From: Teretinema sp942493045 | GTDB lineage: Bacteria > Spirochaetota > Spirochaetia > Treponematales > Treponemataceae | Direction of reading: 5' to 3' | Assembly (NCBI GenBank): GCA_942493045.1 | Contig: OW818665.1 | Span: 124,001 to 188,000 of the forward strand | Length of the DNA: 64,000 nt | Shown here: in pieces, positions 50,748-58,505 of the stretch | Numbering within the stretch: the stretch's first letter is position 1 | Layout: each line of letters begins with the position of its first letter | Notes under the pieces: model-generated | Databases searched by the model: none | What the model saw: the letters and a program-made list of their open reading frames with translations, nothing else | Told to the model about the DNA's origin: nothing | Made by a program: the position numbers and the translations under genes

Positions 50748-52316
50748 TTATTGTTGCGCTTTGATTTTTCCCTTGACGGTCGCGGCAAGGCCGGAGAGCA
50801 GTGGGTCGCGGGTCAGGACCAGCAGTCCGACGCCGATAGCCGCGAACAGCAGCAGGCTTAACGTCAGCGGTACACCCTGCGCGATCAGGCGGCCGTGCTG
50901 GGCGAAGGGCTGCCAGAGTTTCGGCTTCAGAAAGTAAACCGGCGCGGCGGCGATCAGCGAGAACAGCACGATTTTCAGGACATAGCGCGAAACCGATTTC
51001 AGCACCAGCGGCACATCGAATGTTTTTTTACGTTTCATAAAGAAGAACAGCGCGATCGTATTGGCCAGGCTGGCCAACGATAGGGCCAGGGCAATGCCAC
51101 CGCCCTGCAGGGGCTTGAACAATAGCAAGGCGATGCCGATATTGATGGCAAATGAAAACAGGCCGGCTGTTGTCGGGCTCTTGGTGTCCTTCTGGGCATA
51201 AAAGGCCGGCGAGACGATGCGGTTCAGCGCGATAAAGAACAGGCCGGCCATGTGCCAGATAAAAGCGTTATAGGTCAGGCGCACCGACTCATCCGAAAAG
51301 TTGCGGGTCTTATACAGTAGAACAATCAGGGAGTCGCCGGTGGCCAGGGCGAAAAAGGTGACCGGAATCATGATCAGGGCGATGATGTTCATAGCCCGGG
51401 CCAGCAGCCGGTTAAAGGCCGGCCAGTCAGCCCTGCTGGCGAAGGAAGACAGATCCGGTAAAATGACGGTACCGATCGACACGGCGAAAATGCCGAGCAT
51501 CAGTTCCTGGAGGCGCAGCGAGTATTGCAGGCTGGAAAGCACGCCCTCCCCGGCGTTTCCGGCCAGGGCGCTGGAGACGACGTCGTTGAGCTGATAGGCG
51601 GCCATGCCCAGTATGGTCGGCCCGATCAGGCGCAGTACAGCCCGCGTTCCGGGATTGGAGAAAGCCTTGCGCGGCGAAGTCAAGCGCAATGGAAAGCCCT
51701 GGGCGAAAACGAAGGGTACCTGGAAAAAGGCCTGGACAGCGCCGCCAAGCAGCACGCCGACGGCCATGGCCCTGGCCGGATTGGCCATACGCGGGGAGAG
51801 CAGCCAGGTGGTGCCGATTACGCAGATGTTAAAAAGGATCGGGGTGAAGCCGGAGGGGGAGAAAACCCGCACCCCGTTAAGGATACCCTGAAAGAGGGCC
51901 GCCAGGGAGATGATGGCTAGATAGGGGAACATCAGGCGGGTCAGTAGCACGGTTTCCCCGGTGGTGGTCCCGAAAAAGGGCACGATCAAAGGCGCGCAGA
52001 TGATACCGGCGGTCACCGTGACGGTGGTGATCAGGGTGATCAGGGTCACCGTCGCGGACAGAAACTGGCGGGTTTCCCGGCTGTCCTCCCGTTCCAGATA
52101 GTCCCGGAAGGTCGGGATAAAGGCCACCGAGATGCTGTTTTCGGCGAAAAGCCGGCGCAGCAGGTTCGGTATTAAAAAAGCGACGCTGAAGGCGTCGGAA
52201 AGGGCGGTGGTGCCCAAAAAGGCGGCCTTGGTCATCTCCCGGATCAGTCCCAGAATGCGGGATAAAAATGTCAGAATCGACAGCCTGGAGCCGCTTTTTA
52301 CCAATGAATGTGCCAT
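50748..52316 (-). CDS. murJ: Lipid II flippase MurJ (MviN)
   Basis: This 522-residue protein has about 14 hydrophobic helices and the MviN hallmarks: SRILGLIREMTKAAFLGTTALSDAFSVAFLIPNLLRRLFAENSISVAFIP, QGILNGVRVFSPSGFTPILFN and PAFYAQKDTKSPT. The basic residues of the central cavity (R in SRILGLIRE) are retained. It flips lipid II across the inner membrane for peptidoglycan synthesis. No Shine-Dalgarno is present, and a promoter -10 region ends 7 bases before the ATG. It is divergent from the giant activator gene with an 80-bp shared promoter region. Confidence 0.95.
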   Translation of the reverse strand: MAHSLVKSGSRLSILTFLSRILGLIREMTKAAFLGTTALSDAFSVAFLIPNLLRRLFAENSISVAFIPTFRDYLEREDSRETRQFLSATVTLITLITTVTVTAGIICAPLIVPFFGTTTGETVLLTRLMFPYLAIISLAALFQGILNGVRVFSPSGFTPILFNICVIGTTWLLSPRMANPARAMAVGVLLGGAVQAFFQVPFVFAQGFPLRLTSPRKAFSNPGTRAVLRLIGPTILGMAAYQLNDVVSSALAGNAGEGVLSSLQYSLRLQELMLGIFAVSIGTVILPDLSSFASRADWPAFNRLLARAMNIIALIMIPVTFFALATGDSLIVLLYKTRNFSDESVRLTYNAFIWHMAGLFFIALNRIVSPAFYAQKDTKSPTTAGLFSFAINIGIALLLFKPLQGGGIALALSLASLANTIALFFFMKRKKTFDVPLVLKSVSRYVLKIVLFSLIAAAPVYFLKPKLWQPFAQHGRLIAQGVPLTLSLLLFAAIGVGLLVLTRDPLLSGLAATVKGKIKAQQ

Positions 52317-52323
52317 TCGGCTA

Positions 52324-52352
52324 CACTAACACATCGGGCCCTTCTTGTCGAA
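52324..52352 (-). promoter_or_regulatory. Promoter of murJ, leaderless type
   Basis: TTCGAC (52352-52347), 17 bp, TTAGTG (52329-52324), 7 bases to the ATG at 52316. The -10 is poor (TAGTGT one base further is an alternative), so this is a weak call supported mainly by position. Confidence 0.4.
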
Positions 52353-52360
52353 GGGCTGTC

Positions 52361-52389
52361 TTGAATCAGAGTACTTTCTATGTCATTAT
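52361..52389 (+). promoter_or_regulatory. Promoter of the giant activator gene, leaderless type
   Basis: TTGAAT (52361-52366), 17 bp, CATTAT (52384-52389), 7 bases to the ATG at 52397. No Shine-Dalgarno is present. Confidence 0.55.
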
Positions 52390-52396
52390 GCCCTCC

Positions 52397-55300
52397 ATGA
52401 TGAATACCAGAGTAATCCGGGTCGGCATTGATGTCGGCTCGACAACCGTAAAAGTAGTAGCCCTTAATCAACAGGGTGAAACGATCTACAGCAAATACGA
52501 GAGACATCGCGCGGACATCCGCAGTACTATAATCTCCGTGGTGGAAATGGCCCTGGACGCCATCGAACAACAGCATTCCGGTGATGAAATGCCCCTGCTC
52601 AGCGTCAAGGTTACCGGTTCGGGAGGCCTGGCGGTTTCGCATTGGCTGTCCGTACCCTTTATCCAGGAGGTAGTCGCTTCCACGACTGCCGTGCGCAAGA
52701 TGATACCCCAGACCGATGTCGCCATCGAGCTGGGCGGTGAAGACGCCAAGATCACCTATTTCAAGGGCGGAATAGAACAGCGCATGAACGGAACCTGCGC
52801 CGGCGGTACCGGAGCCTTTATCGACCAGATGGCCGCCCTGCTGGAAACCGACGCCGACGGCATCAACGAGCTGGCCCGGGGCGCGGCCATGATTTACCCG
52901 ATAGCCGCTCGCTGCGGTGTATTCGCCAAAACCGATGTGCAGCCCCTGATCAATGAGGGCGCCCGCCGCGAGGATATCGCCGCCAGTATTTACCAGGCGG
53001 TAGTCAGCCAGACCATCTCCGGTCTGGCCTGCGGCAAGCCGATCCGCGGCCACGTGGCCTTCCTCGGCGGTCCGCTGCACTTTATGGACCAGCTGCGCTT
53101 CCGTTTTATCGAAACCCTCAAACTGAAGGACGATGAAATCATCGTTCCCGAGAATTCCCAGCTTTTTGTGGCTGCCGGAGCCGCCTGGGCTGCCGAGCTG
53201 CCGGAAAGTGAAACCATTTCCGACGACGGCAAGTCCGGCCTGGTCATGCTGACCATTCCGGAATTGCGCAAGGGCTTAAAATCCCTGGTCGGCGCCGAGA
53301 TGAACGAGGTCCAGCGCCTGGAGCCGCTGTTCAAGGACGAAAAGGAGCTGGAAGAGTTTCGGGTGCGCCATGCCTCCGAAATGGCCGCTTCGGCCGACCT
53401 TGACCAGACCCGTGGTCCGGTTTTTCTGGGCCTCGACGCCGGCTCAACTACTACCAAGGCTGTTCTGGTAGATCAGCAGGGCCGCATTCTGTGGCGCTTT
53501 TACGATGTTAACGGCGGAAACCCGGTTAATCTGGCCGTGCGGGTGCTCAAAGACCTGTACCGCCGCCTGCCTTCAGATGTGCGCATCGTGCGCTCCTGTT
53601 CCACCGGTTACGGAGAGGCCTTGTTTCAGGCGGCCCTCGGGGTGGACGCCGGCGAGGTTGAAACCATCGCCCATTACCGCGCCGCGGACTTTTTCGTGCC
53701 CGGTGTCGAGTTCCTGCTGGATATCGGCGGACAGGACATGAAGTGCCTGTGGATGAAAAACGGCGCGATTACTTCCATTCAGCTCAATGAAGCCTGTTCT
53801 TCCGGCTGCGGCAGCTTCCTGGACAATTTTGCCCGCTCCCTCGGCCTGGATATTCATTCTTTCTCCAATAAAGCCCTGCTGGCCGCCAAACCGGTTGACC
53901 TCGGCAGTCGCTGTACCGTATTCATGAACAGCCGCGTCAAGCAGGCCCAAAAAGAAGGCGCCTCGGTCGGGGATATTTCCGCCGGTCTGTCCTATTCGGT
54001 GATCAAGAACGCCCTGTTCAAGGTTATCAAGCTGCGCGACGCCGCCGCCATCGGCGAAAAGGTGGTAGTGCAGGGCGGAACCTTCAATAACGATGCGGTG
54101 CTGCGGGCTTTTGAGAAGGTCACCGGCCGCAATGTCTTCCGTCCAGATGTAGCCGGCTTGATGGGCGCCTACGGCGCTGCCCTGATCGCCCTGGATCAGT
54201 GGAAGGACGCCGGCGGACCGCTGGATGCCCTTTCCGGCCTGGCGACTCCTGAACAGCTCGAGAATTTCTCGGTGATTCAGGAAACCCGCCGCTGCGGCAA
54301 GTGCTCCAACAACTGCCTGCTGACCATCAATACCTTTACCGCCGGTATTTCGACATCCGGCCCGGCCGAAAAGATGGTGGCCCCGCCGCGCCGCTTTATT
54401 ACCGGTAACCGCTGTGAACGCGGCCTGGAGATCGACCTGTCGGTCAAGCCGGAAATCGGTGACGCCAATCATTCGGCCAACCGCGGCGCGACAGTCATTG
54501 CCGAAGATCACACTGAGCCGGTCGGCAAGGGAAAACCCGGAAAACGACCGTTGCCGAATCTCTTTGACTGGAAATACCGCCGTCTGTTCAGCTACAAGGC
54601 TTTACCGGCCGCCGAAGCCCCGCGCGGCGACGTTGGTCTGCCCCGCGTCCTGAACATGTACGAAAATTATCCCTTCTGGTTTACCTATTTTACCCAGCTT
54701 GGCTTCCGGGTCCGGCTCTCGCCGCGCTCCAGCCGCCATATTTACGAACTCGGTCTGGATTCGATCCCCTCGGAGTCGGTGTGCTATCCCGGCAAGATCA
54801 GCCACGGCCATGTCGAGTCGTTGTTGAAGGCCGGCGTCAAGTTCATTTTCTATCCCTGCGCGCCCTATGAACAGATTGAGGATCCGGGAGTCGGCAACCA
54901 TTACAACTGCCCGATCGTCACCAGTTATCCGGAAGTTTTGAAAAATAATATGGATGAGCTGCGCCAGAATAAAACCATCACCTTTATGAATCCCTTCCTG
55001 CCGATCGATGACGAAAAGCGTCTCGGCGAGCGGCTGTTCGAGGAGATGGGTGCCCAATTCGGCCTCTCCGCCGAAGAAGTTACTACCGCCGTGCATGCCG
55101 CCTGGCTGGAACAGGAAGCCTTCCGTGACGAAACCGCCCGCAAGGGTGAGGAAGTAATCGCCGAAATCCGCGAACGCGGCCTGAAAGGCGTGGTGCTGGC
55201 CGGCCGGCCCTACCATCTCGATCCGGAGATCCACCACGGTATACCGGAACTGCTCAACGGCCTCGGTCTGGCGGTTTTGACCGAAGACTCGGTGGCCCAC

Positions 55301-56890
55301 CTCGGCGCCGTCGAGCGGCCGCTGCGCATCGTGGATCAGTGGACCTATCATAACCGCCTGTACCGCGCGGCCCAATACGTGACCACTAACAAGGACCTGG
55401 AAATGGTTCAGCTGACCAGCTTCGGCTGCGGTCTTGACGCCGTTACCGCCGATCAGGTTCAGGAAATCGTGGATTCCAAGGGCAAGATGTACACCCTTGT
55501 CAAAATTGATGAAGGCTCGAACCTCGGCGCGGTGCGTATCCGCATGCGCTCGATGATCGCCGCCATCCGCGAGCGGGAGCGTCACGAAAAAGAAGCCAAG
55601 ATCGGCCCGTCCAGCCACAAGCGCGTCATCTTCACCAAGGAGATGAAAAAGCGCTACACCATCCTGGCCCCGCAGATGTCGCCGATTCATTTCCGCATCC
55701 TGCAGCATGCCTTCGAGTATTCCGGTTACAATTTCGTTATTCTGCCGGACGTGGATACCAAGGCGGTGGATATAGGCCTGCAGTACGTCAATAACGACGC
55801 CTGCTATCCGGCCATAATTGTCGCCGGCCAGATGATCTCGGCCCTGAAGTCCGGTCTCTATGACCTGGACAGCGTAGCCCTGCTGATCTCCCAAACCGGC
55901 GGCGGTTGCCGCGCCACCAACTATATCGGCTTTATCCGCCGGGCGCTCAGCGATATCGGCTGGGGCCATATCCCGGTTATCTCGCTCAGTGCTCAGTCCA
56001 TGGAAAAGAACCCGGGCTTCAAAATGACCTTTTCGCTGCTGCACCGCGCCATGATGTCCATCATGATCGGCGACCTGCTGATGCGCGTGCTGTACCGCAC
56101 CCGGCCCTACGAGGCCGTGCCCGGCTCGGCCAACGCGCTCTATGATCAGTTCAATACCCGGGCCATCAGCCAACTCAAGTCGCTGTCCATTCGGGGCTAC
56201 CATAAACTGATCAAGGACATCGTCAAGGCCTTCGACGAGTTACCGCTGCGCAAGGTTACCAAGCCGCGCGTCGGGGTGGTCGGCGAAATCCTAGTCAAGT
56301 TCCATCCCACGGCCAATAACGATATCTTCGGGACCATCGAGGCCGAGGGCGCGGAGTGCGTGGTGCCGGATCTGGCCGACTTCCTGTTCTATTCGTTTAT
56401 TAACGGCGTCTACAAGCACCGCAAGCTGGCTTTCAAAAAGTCGGTGGAACGCAATGCCCACCTGCTGGTCTGGTTCCTGGAACTGTACCGCGCCCAGATC
56501 AAGAAGTCTCTGAACCGCAGCCGCCGCTTTACCGCTCCGGAGTCGATCTACCGGCTTCAGGAAGGGGTGGACGATATCGTGCAGCTCGGCAACATGACCG
56601 GTGAAGGTTGGTTCCTGACCGCCGAAATGATCGAGTTGATCCATACCGGCGTGCCGAGTATCGCCTGTGTGCAGCCCTTTGCCTGCCTGCCCAACCACGT
56701 TACCGGCAAGGGCATGATCAAGGAACTGCGCCGCCGTTTCCCGGAGTCGAATATCGCCGCCATTGACTATGACCCGGGCGCCAGCGAAGTGAATCAGCTG
56801 AACCGCCTGAAACTGCTGCTGGCCAACGCCCCGAAAGGCCTGCACCCGGACGACACCAAGACCGGCGCCAAAGACAAACCCGCTCATTAA
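52397..56890 (+). CDS. Giant 2-hydroxyacyl-CoA dehydratase activator: two BadF ATPase domains plus DUF2229 and HgdB-like parts
   Basis: The 1497-residue protein contains two ASKHA ATPase domains: about 8-290 (VIRVGIDVGSTTVKVVAL, NGTCAGGTGAFIDQMA) and about 343-620 (FLGLDAGSTTTKAVLVD, NEACSSGCGSFLDNFA); the Cys residues in the second motifs normally bridge a [4Fe-4S] cluster. Near 632 is CGKCSNNC. A DUF2229 domain follows at about 748-970 (ENYPFWFTYFTQLGF, PSESVCYPGKISHGHVESLL), then a C-terminal half resembling the dehydratase D-component (NNDACYPAIIVAGQM, QTGGGCRATNYIGF). By analogy with HgdC it would drive ATP-dependent low-potential electron transfer, possibly onto itself. The natural substrate of this fused family is not known. 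ATG 52397 is chosen from the promoter spacing; 52388 and 52400 are alternatives. Confidence 0.85.
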   Translation: MMNTRVIRVGIDVGSTTVKVVALNQQGETIYSKYERHRADIRSTIISVVEMALDAIEQQHSGDEMPLLSVKVTGSGGLAVSHWLSVPFIQEVVASTTAVRKMIPQTDVAIELGGEDAKITYFKGGIEQRMNGTCAGGTGAFIDQMAALLETDADGINELARGAAMIYPIAARCGVFAKTDVQPLINEGARREDIAASIYQAVVSQTISGLACGKPIRGHVAFLGGPLHFMDQLRFRFIETLKLKDDEIIVPENSQLFVAAGAAWAAELPESETISDDGKSGLVMLTIPELRKGLKSLVGAEMNEVQRLEPLFKDEKELEEFRVRHASEMAASADLDQTRGPVFLGLDAGSTTTKAVLVDQQGRILWRFYDVNGGNPVNLAVRVLKDLYRRLPSDVRIVRSCSTGYGEALFQAALGVDAGEVETIAHYRAADFFVPGVEFLLDIGGQDMKCLWMKNGAITSIQLNEACSSGCGSFLDNFARSLGLDIHSFSNKALLAAKPVDLGSRCTVFMNSRVKQAQKEGASVGDISAGLSYSVIKNALFKVIKLRDAAAIGEKVVVQGGTFNNDAVLRAFEKVTGRNVFRPDVAGLMGAYGAALIALDQWKDAGGPLDALSGLATPEQLENFSVIQETRRCGKCSNNCLLTINTFTAGISTSGPAEKMVAPPRRFITGNRCERGLEIDLSVKPEIGDANHSANRGATVIAEDHTEPVGKGKPGKRPLPNLFDWKYRRLFSYKALPAAEAPRGDVGLPRVLNMYENYPFWFTYFTQLGFRVRLSPRSSRHIYELGLDSIPSESVCYPGKISHGHVESLLKAGVKFIFYPCAPYEQIEDPGVGNHYNCPIVTSYPEVLKNNMDELRQNKTITFMNPFLPIDDEKRLGERLFEEMGAQFGLSAEEVTTAVHAAWLEQEAFRDETARKGEEVIAEIRERGLKGVVLAGRPYHLDPEIHHGIPELLNGLGLAVLTEDSVAHLGAVERPLRIVDQWTYHNRLYRAAQYVTTNKDLEMVQLTSFGCGLDAVTADQVQEIVDSKGKMYTLVKIDEGSNLGAVRIRMRSMIAAIRERERHEKEAKIGPSSHKRVIFTKEMKKRYTILAPQMSPIHFRILQHAFEYSGYNFVILPDVDTKAVDIGLQYVNNDACYPAIIVAGQMISALKSGLYDLDSVALLISQTGGGCRATNYIGFIRRALSDIGWGHIPVISLSAQSMEKNPGFKMTFSLLHRAMMSIMIGDLLMRVLYRTRPYEAVPGSANALYDQFNTRAISQLKSLSIRGYHKLIKDIVKAFDELPLRKVTKPRVGVVGEILVKFHPTANNDIFGTIEAEGAECVVPDLADFLFYSFINGVYKHRKLAFKKSVERNAHLLVWFLELYRAQIKKSLNRSRRFTAPESIYRLQEGVDDIVQLGNMTGEGWFLTAEMIELIHTGVPSIACVQPFACLPNHVTGKGMIKELRRRFPESNIAAIDYDPGASEVNQLNRLKLLLANAPKGLHPDDTKTGAKDKPAH

Positions 56891-56893
56891 AGC

Positions 56894-56939
56894 CGATACC
56901 CGCCGCAGGGGAAAATTTTTTCCTTGCGGCGGGTTATCG
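56894..56939 (+). terminator. Strong hairpin after the giant activator gene
   Basis: CGATA-CCCGCCGCAGG pairs with its near-complement across an AAAA/TTTT loop region, giving about 20 pairs with one bulge, starting 3 bp after the stop codon. The U tract lies within the upper stem rather than after it, so it may act as a terminator or as a 3' stabiliser. Confidence 0.6.
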
Positions 56940-56941
56940 CT

Positions 56942-56970
56942 TTCAAGAGCGGTCGGTTTATGCCGATATT
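56942..56970 (+). promoter_or_regulatory. Putative promoter of the NlpC-like gene
   Basis: TTCAAG (56942-56947), 17 bp, GATATT (56965-56970), 8 bases to the ATG at 56979. No Shine-Dalgarno is present. The boxes are weak matches. Confidence 0.4.
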
Positions 56971-56978
56971 CAAAGAGT

Positions 56979-58463
56979 ATGACTATACCTATAACTATAA
57001 AGTCCGGTTTGGCCGTTTTGGTTTGCGCCTTGCTCGCCCTTCCGGCCCTGGCTCAGCAAGAAGCTGATTCCTCCGTTCCGCAAGAACTCCAGGCTGTACA
57101 GCAGGCTCTGGAACTGGCCCAGGTTCGACCCCAGGAGCGATTGGAATACATTCCGGATTCCGCCCGCCTGCGTGCCCACGCCAGCGGCCAACAGCCCCCC
57201 GGCGCGGCTAACTTCCGTCTGACTGACGGAATTTCGACGGTCAGCCTGTACAAGGATCAGGAATTTACGGATAGCGTGACCGGTCAGCGTTTCCGGGTGA
57301 TGACCCGCGTCCAGCGCGAAAACAATACTTTAGCCGTTTTAGTCACTCCGACACGCGGCGGGGAAACAGCCGAGATTCAGCGTGGAACCTGGGTTTTATA
57401 CCGCAACCGTGAAAACGGTCAACCGGAAACTATCCGCATCTACTTCAGTACCGATCCTGAATTATTTATCAATATCCGCGCGGACAACGCTTCGCCGAAC
57501 AGCCGCTCTCAGATAGATATGCTGGTTTACGGCGCCTATGTCCGCAAAGACGTTCCCCTGGGGATAGCTTTTCTGGATCTTTTTAATACACCCTTAAGTA
57601 CCATTATTGCCCGTACCCGACAGCAGATTCCCTGGTCCTATTTTGAGACGGAAGCTATCCGCTATCGCGATATCCAGGCCACTGCCGCCGTTATCCGCGC
57701 AGCCCTGCCGACCCTGGTGTTCTATGAAGACGGCGCTTTTGACGCCGATGGTAAACCGGTGCTGATTGAAACCGGCGAAAGGCAAACCCGGGAGAGTTTT
57801 CTGGCGGCGGCTAAACCTGATCAGGATCAGGAGAAAATCGTTGGCGGCGTGAACTGTTCCGGTTTCGCCAAGTGGGTTATTGACGGAATTTTACGTCCGC
57901 GGGTCGGTTCCGGCTCCATTATCGAGCGTTTGAAAGGCTCAACCGCCGCGCCGGATACGCATTTTACGCGAAATTACCGCGAAGAGCGGGATTTGTTTTT
58001 CGGTCTGGACTGGACGCGTAACCTGGCCGCGGCCGTGGTCAGCATGAAGGCCCGGCAAACCATCCTTCCGGACAACGCCGGAATCGATGTAACTTTTACG
58101 CCTTTTTCCCTGTTTACAAAGAATCCGCGTTGGGCATCGGACGCGTTGGGTTTTTCCGGTTACCAGAGGAATGTCGGCTACCAGGCAGCTTTCTTGAAGC
58201 CCCTGCTCTATGCCCTGGCCGTTACCGAGCCCGGAAATTTATATCTGGCGGCCGTCAGCAGTGAGGGCGGCGATCCGAATCTGCGCGCTTTTGATCATAT
58301 CGCGGTGTTTTTGCCCTGGTTTGACGGGGCGGGCACTTTCCATGCCGATGTCTTTGAAAGCGCCGAAGAAACATCGCTGGAGCGATTTCTTACATTACAT
58401 CCCGGAGTTTTCGTACATTTGGTACGGGTACAGGTTCCGGAACAGGGTTTTTTCAGGCCCTGA
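56979..58463 (+). CDS. Secreted protein with NlpC/P60-like Cys-His motifs
   Basis: The 494-residue protein has a signal peptide (LAVLVCALLALPALAQQ). Residues about 60-270 are a strand-rich domain of no recognised family. The C-terminal half carries GGVNCSGFAKWVIDG with Cys293, which matches the nucleophile motif of NlpC/P60-like peptidases ((D/N)CSGF), and FDHIAVFLPW with His440 in the expected later strand. If active it would cut peptidoglycan or another amide in the periplasm. The third polar catalytic residue is not obvious. It precedes the TPR-barrel-TonB gene series by 42 bp and may be co-transcribed. Confidence 0.65.
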   Translation: MTIPITIKSGLAVLVCALLALPALAQQEADSSVPQELQAVQQALELAQVRPQERLEYIPDSARLRAHASGQQPPGAANFRLTDGISTVSLYKDQEFTDSVTGQRFRVMTRVQRENNTLAVLVTPTRGGETAEIQRGTWVLYRNRENGQPETIRIYFSTDPELFINIRADNASPNSRSQIDMLVYGAYVRKDVPLGIAFLDLFNTPLSTIIARTRQQIPWSYFETEAIRYRDIQATAAVIRAALPTLVFYEDGAFDADGKPVLIETGERQTRESFLAAAKPDQDQEKIVGGVNCSGFAKWVIDGILRPRVGSGSIIERLKGSTAAPDTHFTRNYREERDLFFGLDWTRNLAAAVVSMKARQTILPDNAGIDVTFTPFSLFTKNPRWASDALGFSGYQRNVGYQAAFLKPLLYALAVTEPGNLYLAAVSSEGGDPNLRAFDHIAVFLPWFDGAGTFHADVFESAEETSLERFLTLHPGVFVHLVRVQVPEQGFFRP

Positions 58464-58505
58464 ACACCGCTGCGCCATGTTTTCGGTTGAAAAAAAGGAC
58501 TGAAT

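Noticed and set aside
54602..56203. 533-codon minus-strand frame inside the giant activator gene
   Set aside because: Fully antisense to conserved domains and rich in His/Gln/Gly in a way typical of reverse-frame shadows.
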